DNA of 34,508 bases, from positions 1 through 34,508 of the forward strand of contig JAHRFU010000039.1 in assembly GCA_019084485.1 (NCBI GenBank), given 5' to 3'. A program made the position numbers and the translations under genes. Within the stretch, counting starts at the first letter, position 1. Every line of letters starts with the position of its first letter. Under the pieces are notes generated by a model. It saw only the letters and a program-made list of their open reading frames with translations, was not told the DNA's origin and did no database searches. This DNA comes from Desulforudis sp. GTDB taxonomy: Bacteria; Bacillota; Desulfotomaculia; Desulfotomaculales; Desulforudaceae. This document shows positions 23,721 through 32,939 of this stretch, piece after piece.

Positions 23721-23826
23721 GGGGCAAGTGGAGGGGCAAGGGCAAGTGGGGACGGTTCTTGCTTGCCCCCCGGGGGATCAGGGGGCAAGTGGGGACGGTT
23801 CTTGCTTGCCCCCCGGGGGATCAGTA
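23721..23826 (+). repeat. Tandem 43-base GC-rich repeat
   Basis: Two copies starting at 23741 and 23784 agree over 41 bases: GGCAAGTGGGGACGGTTCTT, then GCTTGCCCCCCGGGGGATCAG. Shortened units precede them (23721-23740). Each contains the inverted repeat GGCAAG/CTTGCC. The surrounding gap 23580-24017 shows no intact gene; on the minus strand near 23655-23720 a short fragment (M-A-K-Y-R-E-R-D-S-E-R-W) may be a gene remnant. Confidence 0.8.
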
Positions 23827-23924
23827 GCGGTGCAGTTAGACCGCCCGCCTCGAAAGGACCAACCTGGAGACCGGTTTTCCCTAAGTTCGGTGATTAGAAC
23901 GGGATGTCTAGTGTCTCGCAAAAA

Positions 23925-23951
23925 GTAGCCTGTCCCCCTTTGTGGATAAGT
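23925..23951 (-). repeat. REP-like element R7 (reverse orientation) with DnaA-box sequence
   Basis: GTAGCCTGTCCCC (23925-23937) is followed by TGTGGATAA (23941-23949), the reverse complement of TTATCCACA. The order is that of R3 read on the opposite strand. Confidence 0.8.
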
Positions 23952-24017
23952 CGGTTGGTATATTTGTCCGGGGGGGCACGTACACATAGGTAAAGTATGT
24001 CTCTGGAGGGGATTTAC

Positions 24018-24707
24018 ATGCGCTGGATCATCTTGCCGCGGGGCCGGATTTGGTTGACGGCGGTCGCCGTTCTGCTGCTCTTCGTTGTGGCTCTGGTAGT
24101 GTTTCGTGGCTGTGCTCAGAGCGTAACCATTGACAAGGAGATCTTCCTGGCGGAGAGTCTGGAAAAGACCAAAGCCGCTCAAACCTACCGCTACACGATC
24201 GATTCCCGGCTGGGCGGGGTGGACCGGGATACTGAGTACTTGAGCCGGATTGAGGGTGAATACGCCGGCGTGGACCGGGTGCACATCAAGGGCACCCTCG
24301 CCAACAACCCGATCGAGTTTATCCAAGTGGACGATACGACCTATATGAAGGATCAGATTTCCGGAACGTGGCTGTCCCTGCAAGGCAACCGGTTGGCCCA
24401 GACGGAACTCTTCATTACCGAGCTGAATCCGCTGGCCGTCTTTGATTTCAAGGACGTCCCGGTGTCGGAGTTCAAGGGGCAGGACGGCAAGCACCAGCTG
24501 ATGGAACTGAAGCCGATGGTACAAAACCCGTATCTGGACCTGGCCTTCACGGATTTCACCTACAAGATCTGGGTGAATCCCAAGGACAAACGGATCGCCA
24601 AGACCGAGATCTCGGCGGTGAGCAGGACCAACGAGAAGGAAACACTGGACATTGTCATCGAGTTCAAGGACTACGACAAGGAGATCAGCATCCAGGCCCC
24701 GCAGTAG
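24018..24707 (+). CDS. Membrane-anchored extracytoplasmic protein, function unknown
   Basis: ATG 24018 follows GGAGGGG by 6 bases; the frame is open from 23997, but that start has no such site. The ~229-residue protein has an N-terminal signal anchor (hydrophobic run about residues 11-31, ending F-R-G-C-A). The sequence before the cysteine is not a good lipobox, so lipidation is doubtful. The rest is beta-rich with I-E-F-I-Q-V-D-D-T-T-Y-M-K and I-W-V-N-P-K-D-K-R-I, a pattern reminiscent of LolA/LprG-like fold lipid carriers. That resemblance is weak. No operon partner is seen; a strong inverted repeat follows. Confidence 0.65.
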   Translation: MRWIILPRGRIWLTAVAVLLLFVVALVVFRGCAQSVTIDKEIFLAESLEKTKAAQTYRYTIDSRLGGVDRDTEYLSRIEGEYAGVDRVHIKGTLANNPIEFIQVDDTTYMKDQISGTWLSLQGNRLAQTELFITELNPLAVFDFKDVPVSEFKGQDGKHQLMELKPMVQNPYLDLAFTDFTYKIWVNPKDKRIAKTEISAVSRTNEKETLDIVIEFKDYDKEISIQAPQ

Positions 24708-24758
24708 TCTGTACAGTCTGTCCGCGCCCGTGGTGCGACAGTAAACGCTTCCCCTTGT

Positions 24759-24789
24759 GAAGAGGAGTGGACTTGATCTACTCCTCTTC
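24759..24789 (+). terminator. Hairpin after the membrane-anchored protein gene
   Basis: GAAGAGGAGT (24759-24768) pairs perfectly with ACTCCTCTTC (24780-24789) across an 11-base loop. Only a weak T-run (CGCTTTG) follows, so termination is likely but not certain. Nothing else was recognised up to the next promoter. Confidence 0.6.
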
Positions 24790-24888
24790 CGCTTTGTACC
24801 AGAGGCACCGGGTTAGGACTGTGAGCTTTCCTCTAATGCTTCCTAAAACCGCGGGCTTTTCCTACCGCTCTCAGCCATTCGGCATTCA

Positions 24889-24918
24889 TTGACACTAATC
24901 TTTAATTCTTGGTATAAT
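24889..24918 (+). promoter_or_regulatory. Strong sigma-A promoter for hpt-guaA
   Basis: TTGACA (24889-24894) and TATAAT (24913-24918), both consensus hexamers, are separated by 18 bases. The leader of roughly 45 bases is too short for a purine riboswitch. Confidence 0.85.
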
Positions 24919-24970
24919 AGGCCATATTTTTCAGGAATTATCCTGCCCGAAAGGGGAGGCTGAGAGCCTA

Positions 24971-25519
24971 ATGCACCAGGATCTGGAGCGGAAACTGGTT
25001 TCCGGAGACGAGATCCAGGACAGAGTGGCTGCGATGGGGCGCGAGATCGCCAGGGACTTCATTGGTAAGGATTTGTTGCTAGTCGGAATTCTGAAGGGGT
25101 CGACCATCTTTATGGCCGACCTTGCGCGTCAGATCGACATACCGGTAGCGATGGACTATATGGCGGTGTCCAGCTACGGCCTATCCACCACCTCTTCAGG
25201 GGTGGTCCGTATTTTGAAGGATCTCGAGGAGAGTATCGAGGGGCGGCATGTGTTGATTGTGGAAGACATAGTGGACACGGGTCTGACCCTGAACTACCTG
25301 TTGGAATACCTGCGCTCACGCGGGCCTGCCGAGGTTAAGGTTTGCGTGTTGTTGGACAAGTATGAACGGCGCAAGGTGGATGTCCAGGTCGATTACCTCG
25401 GGTTCACGATTCCGGACGAGTTCGCCGTAGGCTACGGCCTGGACTACCGGGAGCGCTACCGGAACCTAGGCGACATTTGGGTCCTGAAGCCGGAAGTTTA
25501 CACCAAACAGGGGGAGTAG
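24971..25519 (+). CDS. hpt: Hypoxanthine phosphoribosyltransferase
   Basis: This 182-residue salvage enzyme converts hypoxanthine or guanine with PRPP to IMP or GMP. The PRPP-binding loop [10 protein letters not shown] is near residues 96-105. G-I-L-K-G-S near 39-44 and the flexible-loop M-A-V-S-S-Y-G near 58-64 are typical, and the [11 protein letters not shown] near the end is conserved. ATG 24971 follows AAGGGGAGG at about 10 bases. A consensus promoter lies directly upstream and guaA begins 2 bases after the stop, so the two form an operon joining salvage and GMP synthesis. Confidence 0.95.
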   Translation: MHQDLERKLVSGDEIQDRVAAMGREIARDFIGKDLLLVGILKGSTIFMADLARQIDIPVAMDYMAVSSYGLSTTSSGVVRILKDLEESIEGRHVLIVEDIVDTGLTLNYLLEYLRSRGPAEVKVCVLLDKYERRKVDVQVDYLGFTIPDEFAVGYGLDYRERYRNLGDIWVLKPEVYTKQGE

Positions 25520-25521
25520 AG

Positions 25522-27063
25522 TTGCATTTCGGACACGATTTTGTAATCGTCCTTGATTTCGGCGGGCAGTACACACAACTGATCGCCCGGCGGATCCGCG
25601 AGTGCCGCGTGTACTGTGAGATCCTGCCCTATAATACACCGGTGGCGGAACTGGCGGTGCGCAAGCCGCAGGCCATCGTGTTCTCCGGTGGGCCTTCCAG
25701 TGTGTACCAGGAGGGTGCACCCCGCGTTGACCCGGATATTTACAACTTGGACATCCCGATTCTCGGGATTTGCTACGGCATGCAGCTGATGGCCTTTCAA
25801 CTGGGCGGCAAGGTGCGGCCTTCCGAACAGCGGGAGTACGGGAAAACGACCCTGGAGAGTGTTTCCGGGGATCTTCTGTTTAAAAAGCTCCAGCCGCGCG
25901 AGCAGTGCTGGATGAGCCATGGGGACAGCGTGGAGGCGGTGCCTCCGGGCTTTGAGATTTCGGCCCGGACGTCCAGTGCTCCGGTCGCGGCGATGAGTGC
26001 ACGGGACCGGAAGCTGTACGCGTTGCAGTTTCACCCCGAGGTGGTGCACACCCCTGGCGGGATGACCATTCTTCAAGACTTCCTTTATGAAGTCTGCGGT
26101 TGCCAGGGTGACTGGACGATGGCTTCCTTCCTGGAGAGTACAGTGGCGCAGATCCGGGCCGAGGCGGGCGATGCGGAACAGGTGCTGTGCGCCCTCAGCG
26201 GCGGAGTCGATTCGTCGGTGGCGGCGGCGCTTGTCCAGCGCGCTGTGGGTGACCGGCTGACCTGCGTGTTTGTGAACCACGGGCTACTGCGCAAGGGGGA
26301 GCCGGAGGAAGTGCAGCGTGTCTTTCGCAACCAATTTCAGATGAATCTGATTTATGTGGACGCCGAGGAGCGCTTCCTGGCCAAGCTGGCCGGAGTGACC
26401 GATCCGGAGCGCAAACGGAAGATTATCGGCACGGAGTTTATCCGGGTCTTCGAAGAGGAAGCAGCGAAGCTCGGCCGGATCGACTATCTGGTGCAGGGCA
26501 CCCTGTATCCGGACGTGGTCGAGAGCGGTACCGCCACGGCGGCGGTGATCAAGTCCCACCACAACGTGGGCGGCCTGCCGGAGGACATGCAGTTCAAACT
26601 GATCGAGCCGCTGAAGTGGCTGTTTAAGGATGAGGTGCGCGTGCTCGGTGAGGAACTCGGCCTGCCTGAGGAGATCGTCTGGCGCCAGCCGTTCCCGGGT
26701 CCGGGTCTGGCCGTGCGCATCCTGGGCGAGGTCACCCGGGAGAAGCTCGACGTATTACGCAAAGCCGACGCCATCGTGACCGATGAGGTCCGTAAGGCGG
26801 GGCTGTACCGCGCCATCTGGCAGTCCTTTGCGGTGCTGCCCTCGATGAAGAGCGTGGGTGTAATGGGTGACGAACGCACCTATGCCTACACGGCCGTGAT
26901 CAGGGCGGTGGACAGTGCGGACGGGATGACCGCAGACTGGGTGCGCATGCCCTACGAGGTATTGGAGAAGATTTCGTCCCGGATCGTGGGCGAGGTACGC
27001 GAGATTAACCGGGTGGTTTACGACATTACTTCGAAGCCCCCGGGCACAATAGAGTGGGAATAG
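25522..27063 (+). CDS. guaA: GMP synthase (glutamine-hydrolysing)
   Basis: This 513-residue enzyme makes GMP from XMP. The class I glutamine amidotransferase domain shows D-F-G-G-Q-Y-T at residues 12-18, the nucleophile in G-I-C84-Y-G-M, and F-H-P-E-V near residue 173. The ATP-pyrophosphatase domain has the P-loop L-S-G-G-V-D-S-S near 229, and the dimerisation part has [10 protein letters not shown] near 390. It ends K-P-P-G-T-I-E-W-E as usual. TTG 25522 after GGGGGAG is the start; the frame is open earlier, but only inside hpt. It is followed by a palindrome and the purE remnant. Confidence 0.96.
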   Translation: MHFGHDFVIVLDFGGQYTQLIARRIRECRVYCEILPYNTPVAELAVRKPQAIVFSGGPSSVYQEGAPRVDPDIYNLDIPILGICYGMQLMAFQLGGKVRPSEQREYGKTTLESVSGDLLFKKLQPREQCWMSHGDSVEAVPPGFEISARTSSAPVAAMSARDRKLYALQFHPEVVHTPGGMTILQDFLYEVCGCQGDWTMASFLESTVAQIRAEAGDAEQVLCALSGGVDSSVAAALVQRAVGDRLTCVFVNHGLLRKGEPEEVQRVFRNQFQMNLIYVDAEERFLAKLAGVTDPERKRKIIGTEFIRVFEEEAAKLGRIDYLVQGTLYPDVVESGTATAAVIKSHHNVGGLPEDMQFKLIEPLKWLFKDEVRVLGEELGLPEEIVWRQPFPGPGLAVRILGEVTREKLDVLRKADAIVTDEVRKAGLYRAIWQSFAVLPSMKSVGVMGDERTYAYTAVIRAVDSADGMTADWVRMPYEVLEKISSRIVGEVREINRVVYDITSKPPGTIEWE

Positions 27064-27098
27064 TGTTAAGTTAGGGGCCTGACCCACTAACTTAACAT
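27064..27098. repeat. TTAAGTTAG palindrome after guaA
   Basis: TGTTAAGTTAG and CTAACTTAACA (11 bases each, about 27063-27097) flank the loop GGGCCTGACCCA. It begins right after the guaA stop and lies at the truncated end of the purE remnant. It could terminate transcription, or be a second palindromic repeat family; the last bases of the window (34485-34508) carry a similar GGGTCAGAC..TTAA stretch. Confidence 0.6.
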
Positions 27099-27111
27099 CG
27101 TCTGGTATTAT

Positions 27112-27502
27112 CTAGGTGGCTGTTTGGAGTACAGCAGCACGGCTGCGGAACGCGGCCTGAAGGTGATCATCGCTGCGGCCGGAATGGCCGCCCACCTGGG
27201 GGGGGGTGATCGCGGCGCACACGATCCTGCCTGTGATCGGAGTGCCGATCAAGTCCGGCGCGCTTAACGGTCAGGACGCCCTGTACTCCACAGTGCAGAT
27301 GCCGTCCGGAGTACCCGTAGCCACCGTGGGTATCAATGGTGCGAAGAACGCCGCCATCCTGGCGGCCCAGATGATCGCCCTCACGGATGAGGGTGTTCGC
27401 GCCCGGCTGGAGCCGTTCAAGCGGGACATGACCGCCGAGGTCGAAGCATAGGACGCCAAGCTCCAGTCCCTCGGCTGGTCCGAATACCTAAAGCAACAGT
27501 AA
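27112..27502 (+). pseudogene. purE: Broken purE (5-carboxyaminoimidazole ribonucleotide mutase)
   Basis: The sequence matches PurE only from about codon 55 onward: L-F-(E)[13 protein letters not shown], then A-A-G-M-A-A-H-L, then [13 protein letters not shown], and a typical C-terminal half. The first third, with the substrate-binding G-S-x-S-D, is absent. An extra G in TTTGGAG (near 27124) and a run of nine Gs (27198-27206 region) each shift the frame. An in-frame TAG (27449-27451) cuts off the last 17 codons, which otherwise continue sensibly to TAA 27500-27502. The position before purB is the normal one for purE. Three or more lesions make this a true pseudogene. Confidence 0.88.
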
Positions 27503-27522
27503 GGGAAACAGGAGTTATATCA

Positions 27523-28818
27523 ATGATCGATCGTTACACCCTGCCCGAAATGAAGGCCATCTGGTCCGAGGAAAACAAGTTCCGGAAATGGCTTAAAGTA
27601 GAGATACTGGCCTGCGAGGCGCTGGCCGAGCTGGGCCAGATACCGGCTGAGGCCGTAGACGTCATCAGAAACCGTGCGGACTTCAGGGTCGAGCGCATTC
27701 TGGAAATCGAGAAGGTCACCCGACACGACGTGATCGCCTTCCTGACCAACGTTGGTGAGTACGTGGGCGAGGAGTCCAAGTACATTCACCTGGGAATGAC
27801 TTCGTCGGACGTGGTGGACACCGCCCTTGCGGTGCGCATGGTCGAGGCTGGGTGGCAGATCTTGGTCCGCCTAAAGGAGCTTCGCCTGGCACTGTTGGAG
27901 AAGGCTGTGAAGTACCGCGACACCCTGATGATCGGACGCACCCACGGCATTCACGCCGAGCCTATGACCTTCGGCCTGAAGATGCTGCTTTGGGTGGCCG
28001 AGGTGGAGCGGGACATCGAACGGATGGAAAAGGCCGTCGAGGAAGTGGCTGTGGGCAAGCTTTCCGGCGCGGTCGGCAGCTATTCCACCCTGGAGCCCTT
28101 CGTTGAAGAACATGTCTGTCGGAAGCTCGGGCTGACCCCGGAGCGGGTGGCCACGCAGGTCATTCAGCGTGACCGGCACGCCGCCTATATGACCGCGATT
28201 GCCGTGGTCGGAGCCTCGCTCGAAAAGTTCGCGGTGGAGATCCGTAACCTCCAGCGCACCGACATCCGTGAAGCGGAGGAACCGTTTAAAGCCGGGCAGA
28301 AGGGCTCGTCCGCAATGCCGCACAAGCGCAACCCGATCGTCTGCGAACGCATCTCCGGCTTGGCCCGGCTCCTGCGTGCCAACGCCATGGTAGCTCTGGA
28401 GAACGTCGCCCTCTGGCACGAGCGGGACATCTCTCATTCCTCGGTGGAACGGGTGGTCATTCCGGACAGCACGATCACCCTGGACTATATGGTCTTCCGG
28501 TTCACCGGGGTGATCCAGGATCTGCTGGTTTATCCCGAGAACATGAAACAGAACCTGGAACGTACGCACGGGCTGGTCTTCTCCCAACGGGTGCTACTGG
28601 CCCTAGTGGAAAAAGGACTCAGCCGAGAGAAGGGCTACGAAATCGTCCAGCGCAACGCAATGCAGTCCTGGCAGACCGGCGAACCGCTCAAGGACCTGCT
28701 CCTGCGTGACACCGAACTGACCGCCCACCTGAACCCGGATGAACTCGAAGCGGTCTTCGACTACGGCCACTTCACCCGCCGGCTCGGCGAAGTTTACCGC
28801 CGCTTCGGCCTGGTGTAG
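27523..28818 (+). CDS. purB: Adenylosuccinate lyase
   Basis: This 431-residue enzyme acts twice in purine synthesis: cleavage of SAICAR to AICAR, and of adenylosuccinate to AMP. The fumarase/ASL signature [11 protein letters not shown] lies near residues 262-272. T-H-G-I-H-A-E-P near 141 and the T-S-S-D-V-V-D-T-A near 88-96 carry catalytic or binding residues. The length is normal. ATG 27523 follows ACAGGAG by 8 bases. It is the first intact gene of the de novo cluster, after the purE remnant; repeat R8 begins 1 base after its stop. Confidence 0.96.
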   Translation: MIDRYTLPEMKAIWSEENKFRKWLKVEILACEALAELGQIPAEAVDVIRNRADFRVERILEIEKVTRHDVIAFLTNVGEYVGEESKYIHLGMTSSDVVDTALAVRMVEAGWQILVRLKELRLALLEKAVKYRDTLMIGRTHGIHAEPMTFGLKMLLWVAEVERDIERMEKAVEEVAVGKLSGAVGSYSTLEPFVEEHVCRKLGLTPERVATQVIQRDRHAAYMTAIAVVGASLEKFAVEIRNLQRTDIREAEEPFKAGQKGSSAMPHKRNPIVCERISGLARLLRANAMVALENVALWHERDISHSSVERVVIPDSTITLDYMVFRFTGVIQDLLVYPENMKQNLERTHGLVFSQRVLLALVEKGLSREKGYEIVQRNAMQSWQTGEPLKDLLLRDTELTAHLNPDELEAVFDYGHFTRRLGEVYRRFGLV

Positions 28819-28843
28819 TTATCCACAAAAGTAGCCTGTCCCC
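28819..28843 (+). repeat. REP-like element R8 with DnaA-box sequence
   Basis: TTATCCACA (28819-28827) is followed by GTAGCCTGTCCCC (28831-28843), the short form of R4 and R6. It is inserted between purB and purC without disturbing either frame. Confidence 0.85.
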
Positions 28844-28880
28844 TTTATTCCCTATTCCCTATTTTAAGGGAGGAGAACTA

Positions 28881-29591
28881 ATGGACAAGGGTAAGTTTCT
28901 GTATGAAGGTAAGGCTAAGCGGGTTTACCGGACGGCCGACCCGAATCAGTACATCGTTTCCTACAAGGACGATGCCACGGCCTTCGACGGGCAGAAGAAG
29001 GGTACCATCACCGATAAGGGCGTGGTGAACAACCTCGTTTCCGCCCACTTCTTCAAGCTGCTCGAGCAGGAGGGTGTGCCGACGCACTTCGTCGAACTGC
29101 TGAACGACCGGGAGATGACCGTTCGCGCCGTGCGGATCGTGCCGATCGAACTGGTGGTACGGAACGTCACCGCGGGCAGCCTGGCTAAGCGTCTGGGTCT
29201 CGATGAGGGGATCGAACTGGACGAACCGGTCGTAGAATATTATTATAAGAGTGATGAGCTGCACGATCCCCTCATCAACTGTTCGCACATTCGGCTCCTT
29301 AAGCTGGCCGAACCCGAGCAACTCACTACGATGCGGGAGATGGCCCTTAAGGTCAACGACTTTCTCAAGAAGTACCTGGACGCACGCAACATCATCTTGA
29401 TCGATTTCAAACTGGAATTCGGGGTTACCGAAGGCGAAGGGCGCTTGATCCTTGCCGATGAGATCTCCCCGGATACTTGTCGTTTCTGGGACAAGCAGAC
29501 CCGGGAGAAGCTTGACAAGGACCGCTTCCGCCGCGACCTGGGCGGGGTGGAGGAGGCTTATCAGGAGATCCTGCGCCGCCTGCTTGGGTAG
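28881..29591 (+). CDS. purC: SAICAR synthetase
   Basis: This 236-residue ATP-dependent enzyme condenses CAIR with aspartate. [10 protein letters not shown] near residues 7-16 is the nucleotide-binding start. [11 protein letters not shown] near 90-100, and [11 protein letters not shown] near 190-200, are conserved substrate and metal motifs. ATG 28881 follows AAGGGAGGAG. It normally uses the product of PurE, which is broken here, so either a second PurE exists elsewhere or the step is missing. In Bacillus purS, purQ and purL follow purC; here only 86 bases separate it from purF. Confidence 0.96.
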   Translation: MDKGKFLYEGKAKRVYRTADPNQYIVSYKDDATAFDGQKKGTITDKGVVNNLVSAHFFKLLEQEGVPTHFVELLNDREMTVRAVRIVPIELVVRNVTAGSLAKRLGLDEGIELDEPVVEYYYKSDELHDPLINCSHIRLLKLAEPEQLTTMREMALKVNDFLKKYLDARNIILIDFKLEFGVTEGEGRLILADEISPDTCRFWDKQTREKLDKDRFRRDLGGVEEAYQEILRRLLG

Positions 29592-29677
29592 TGGGAAGTG
29601 GGATGTTAGAGACTGGTTGATGACTGTCCGGATCGAAGGTTTCCTATGTACACCGGGATAGGAGTGGGCTGAGACAA

Positions 29678-31084
29678 ATGAACTACGACCGGGACAAACC
29701 CCGTGAACACTGTGGCGTCTTCGGCATCTACGGCCCCGGGCTCGATGTAGCCCGGCTTACCTTTTACGGGCTGTACGCCCTGCAGCACCGGGGGCAAGAG
29801 AGTGCCGGGATCGCGATCGCCAACGGGTCTCACATCAACCTGCACAAGGGAATGGGGCTTGTCCCCGATGTATTCAACGAGTCAGTTATCTCAAGTCTCA
29901 AGGGTCACAGCGCGATTGGGCACGTGCGCTACTCCACCACGGGGTCCAGCCTGGCGGTGAACGCGCAACCCCTGGTGTTCAGATACGCCGGGGGCCAGAT
30001 CGGCCTGGCCCACAACGGGAACCTGACGAACATCTACGAGTTGCGGCAGCAGATGGCGGCTTCCGGAGCAGTGTTCCAGACCACCACGGACAGCGAAGTG
30101 ATCGTGAACCTGATCGCCCGGCACAGCCAGAACAGCCTGGAGGAAGCTCTGGTCAAGTGTATGATCGATATCAAAGGGGCCTACTCGCTGGTGATCCAGA
30201 CCGAGGATAGGCTCGTGGCGATGCGCGACCCGTTTGGATTCCGGCCCCTGTGCCTGGGTAAACTGGGTAATGCTTGGGTGGTGGCCTCGGAGTCCTGCGC
30301 GCTGGATACCATCGGTGCGGAGTTTATCCGTGATATCCGGGGCGGCGAGATCGTCGTGATGGACAAGAACGGCCTGGTCAGCATCAATGCCCTGGCCGGC
30401 AATCGGCAGGCGCACTGTATCTTTGAATATATTTATTTCGCCCGTGCGGATAGCCGCATCAACGGTTTCAACGTGAACCGGGTGCGCCGGATGATGGGCG
30501 AACAGCTCGCCCGCGAGTATCCGATCGAGGCCGACCTGGTTCTGCCGGTGCCGGACTCCGGGATTCCGGCGGCGCGGGGTTATGCAGACGCCTCGGGGAT
30601 ACCGTTCGAGGAAGGCCTGATGAAAAACCGCTACATCGGTCGGACCTTTATTCAGCCCGCCCAGCACCTGCGTGACCTGGGGGTGCGCTTGAAACTGAAC
30701 CCGATCCGCGAGGTATTGGAAGGAAAACGGGTGATCATGGTGGATGATTCCCTGGTGCGGGGCACCACCAGCTGCAAGATTGTGAAGATGTTGCGGGATG
30801 CGGGGGCGACCGAGATTCACCTGTGCCTGAGTTCGCCTCCGGTAACCTTTCCCTGCTACTACGGTATCGACACTTCGAACCGGAAGGAACTGATCGCCGC
30901 GCAGAAGCGGATCGAGGAGATTCGCCAGTATACGGGGGCGGACAGCCTGAACTACCTGAGCCTGGACGGGCTCCTGGGTGTGTTCGGCGACCGGCGGGAT
31001 GATTTCTGCACCGCCTGCTTTGACGGGGAATATCCCGTGAAAATGCCTGGGAAAACGAATGGGAAGTTTGCCCTGGAAGGGTGA
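29678..31084 (+). CDS. purF: Amidophosphoribosyltransferase
   Basis: This 468-residue enzyme performs the committing step from PRPP and glutamine to phosphoribosylamine. The start M-N-Y-D-R-D-K-P-R-E-H-C12-G-V-F-G shows an 11-residue propeptide before the nucleophile Cys, as in the Bacillus subtilis type. The PRPP motif V-I-M-V-D-D-S-L-V-R-G-T-T lies near residues 351-363. Cysteines near 247 (H-C-I-F-E), 389 (F-P-C-Y-Y) and a D-F-C-T-A-C pair near 446 are the expected [4Fe-4S] ligands, suiting an anaerobe. AGGAG lies upstream of ATG 29678. purM follows 6 bases after the stop. Confidence 0.96.
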   Translation: MNYDRDKPREHCGVFGIYGPGLDVARLTFYGLYALQHRGQESAGIAIANGSHINLHKGMGLVPDVFNESVISSLKGHSAIGHVRYSTTGSSLAVNAQPLVFRYAGGQIGLAHNGNLTNIYELRQQMAASGAVFQTTTDSEVIVNLIARHSQNSLEEALVKCMIDIKGAYSLVIQTEDRLVAMRDPFGFRPLCLGKLGNAWVVASESCALDTIGAEFIRDIRGGEIVVMDKNGLVSINALAGNRQAHCIFEYIYFARADSRINGFNVNRVRRMMGEQLAREYPIEADLVLPVPDSGIPAARGYADASGIPFEEGLMKNRYIGRTFIQPAQHLRDLGVRLKLNPIREVLEGKRVIMVDDSLVRGTTSCKIVKMLRDAGATEIHLCLSSPPVTFPCYYGIDTSNRKELIAAQKRIEEIRQYTGADSLNYLSLDGLLGVFGDRRDDFCTACFDGEYPVKMPGKTNGKFALEG

Positions 31085-31090
31085 TCCGTT

Positions 31091-32134
31091 TTGACTGAAC
31101 CGAAAAAAGGCCTGACCTATGCCGAGGCCGGTGTGGACATTGAGGCCGCCAACCGTGCGGTGGAACTGATGCGACAGTCGGTCCGGCGGACGCTGCGGCC
31201 CGAGGTGTTGACCGACATCGGCGGATTTGGCGGGCTTTTTGCATTGAATGCCGGGAAGTACCGGGAACCGGTGCTGGTTTCCGGCACGGACGGTGTGGGT
31301 ACCAAACTGCGGGTCGCGTTTATGATGGACCAGCACGGCACGGTCGGGATCGACCTGGTGGCGATGTGCGTGAACGACATCCTCGTCCAGGGTGCGGAAC
31401 CGCTATTCTTTCTGGACTACCTGGCGGTGGGCAAGGTCGTGCCGGAGCGTGTGTCCACGGTTGTGGCCGGCATCGCCGAGGGCTGCTGCCTAGCTGGCTG
31501 TGCCCTGATCGGCGGGGAGACGGCCGAGATGCCCGGTTTCTACGCGGATGAGGAGTACGATATGGCCGGGTTTGCGGTGGGCGTGGTGGAGCGCTCCCGC
31601 ATTGTGGACGGTTCGGCGATCCGCAAAGGGGATGTGCTGCTGGGCCTGGCCTCGTCCGGGTTGCACAGCAACGGGTTTTCCCTGGCGCGTAAGGTGCTGC
31701 TGGAGATCGGCGGAATGGACGTGGACAGTTATCGGCATGAGCTTGGCCGGACGGTCGGAGAGGAAATCCTGGTCCCCACCCGGATTTACGTACGGGTGGT
31801 GCTGCCCCTGCTTGATGAGTTCACGGTGCGGGGAATGGCGCATATCACCGGAGGCGGGGTTACTGAGAACGTGCCGCGTATTCTACCGGCGGGCTTAAAG
31901 GCCGTGGTCAAGCGCGGCAGCTGGCCGCTGCTGCCGGTTTTCGCGCTGATCCAGGAGATCGGCAATGTGGCCCCGGAGGAGATGTACCGCACTTTCAACA
32001 TGGGGATCGGCTTTGTCCTGGTGGTGCCGGCGGATGAAGCGGACGCGGTTATGGGCCGCCTGCGCACTCAAGGTGAGCAGGTCTTCCGGATCGGGAGTAT
32101 TGCGGACGGAGCGCAGGTCGTGGAATACAAGTGA
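31091..32134 (+). CDS. purM: AIR synthetase (phosphoribosylformylglycinamidine cyclo-ligase)
   Basis: This 347-residue protein closes the imidazole ring using ATP. The family motifs are [10 protein letters not shown] near residues 64-73, [11 protein letters not shown] near 138-148 and [10 protein letters not shown] near 255. TTG 31091 with GGAAGGG upstream begins [15 protein letters not shown], the usual start. It needs FGAM made by PurL, whose gene is not in this window. It is followed by a ~140-base gap without a gene before purN. Confidence 0.95.
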   Translation: MTEPKKGLTYAEAGVDIEAANRAVELMRQSVRRTLRPEVLTDIGGFGGLFALNAGKYREPVLVSGTDGVGTKLRVAFMMDQHGTVGIDLVAMCVNDILVQGAEPLFFLDYLAVGKVVPERVSTVVAGIAEGCCLAGCALIGGETAEMPGFYADEEYDMAGFAVGVVERSRIVDGSAIRKGDVLLGLASSGLHSNGFSLARKVLLEIGGMDVDSYRHELGRTVGEEILVPTRIYVRVVLPLLDEFTVRGMAHITGGGVTENVPRILPAGLKAVVKRGSWPLLPVFALIQEIGNVAPEEMYRTFNMGIGFVLVVPADEADAVMGRLRTQGEQVFRIGSIADGAQVVEYK

Positions 32135-32275
32135 GTTTCTGCCGCCTGCGACGTTACCATCTGATGACCGGAAAAGAGGGGCTGGAATATGGATTCCCGA
32201 AGTTTTCGAGTATTCAAAAGTGGGAATTTAGTGCGGTGTCCCCGATATTTTGGCCCTGGAATCAGGAGAAGATAA

Positions 32276-32917
32276 ATGGAAGTCAGGGATGATCACCGGA
32301 GTCAACTAAAGATCGGTGTACTGGCCTCGGGGCGTGGGTCTAACCTGCAGGCTATTCTGGACGCGACCCTGGACGGGCGGCTGCCGGCCGAAGTGGCTGT
32401 GGTGATCAGCGACGACCCGCAGGCTTACGCCCTGGAGCGGGCGCGGACGCATGGTATCCCCCTGCACTCGGTGGAGTTGGCCGGGAAGCCTTCTAAGCAG
32501 GCCTATGAGGAAGAGATCGTGCGTATCTTGCGTGAGCACGGAGTCGGGCTGGTTTGCCTGGCGGGTTACATGCGGATCGTTTCGCCTGTGATGCTCCGGG
32601 CCTTCCCGAACCGAATGATTAACATCCACCCTTCGCTACTCCCTTCCTTCCCGGGGTTGCACGCCCAGCGTCAGGCTTTGGACTACGGGGTGCGCTTCTC
32701 GGGGTGCACCGTCCATTTCGTGGATGAGGGCGTGGACAGCGGCCCGATTATTATTCAGGCTGTGGTGCCCGTGCTGCAGGATGACACCGAGGACACCCTC
32801 TCGGCGCGCATTCTGGAGCAGGAGCACCGCATTTACGTGGAGGCCGTGCGCCTCTACGCACTAGGGAAATTGACGATTAAGGGCCGGAAGGTCTGCTACG
32901 ATAACCCAACGAAATGA
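32276..32917 (+). CDS. purN: Phosphoribosylglycinamide formyltransferase (folate-dependent)
   Basis: This 213-residue enzyme transfers a formyl group from 10-formyltetrahydrofolate to GAR. A-S-G-R-G-S-N-L-Q near residues 17-25 is the phosphate-binding loop. N-I-H-P-S-L-L-P-S-F near 116-125, with the catalytic Asn and His, and D-E-G-V-D-S-G-P-I near 151-159 with the catalytic Asp, are intact. ATG 32276 follows AGGAGA by 7 bases and adds ~10 residues before the usual core start. The adjacent purH begins 22 bases after the stop. Confidence 0.95.
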   Translation: MEVRDDHRSQLKIGVLASGRGSNLQAILDATLDGRLPAEVAVVISDDPQAYALERARTHGIPLHSVELAGKPSKQAYEEEIVRILREHGVGLVCLAGYMRIVSPVMLRAFPNRMINIHPSLLPSFPGLHAQRQALDYGVRFSGCTVHFVDEGVDSGPIIIQAVVPVLQDDTEDTLSARILEQEHRIYVEAVRLYALGKLTIKGRKVCYDNPTK

Positions 32918-32939
32918 GCGCCAAAAGGAGGCGGAAGGT

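Noticed and set aside
23721-23826. CRISPR array in the 43-base tandem repeats
   Set aside because: The units are directly adjacent with no unique spacers, there are only two full copies, and no cas genes occur nearby.
23627-23928. Several overlapping plus-strand reading frames of 66-86 residues in this gap
   Set aside because: They are low-complexity translations of the GC-rich tandem repeats without ribosome binding sites or family patterns.
24925-24970. Purine riboswitch before hpt
   Set aside because: The leader is only about 45 bases and lacks the conserved purine aptamer loops.
27198-27206. The nine-G run in purE as a phase-variation switch
   Set aside because: Other lesions upstream and downstream mean that changing the run length could not restore a working gene.
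27449-27502. The in-frame TAG in purE as pyrrolysine
   Set aside because: PurE proteins do not use pyrrolysine, and the gene has other lesions (truncation, frameshifts), so a nonsense mutation is simpler.
5906-28843. The DnaA-box clusters as a replication origin
   Set aside because: The boxes are dispersed singly or in pairs inside a repeat family over 23 kb, without dnaA, dnaN or an AT-rich unwinding region.
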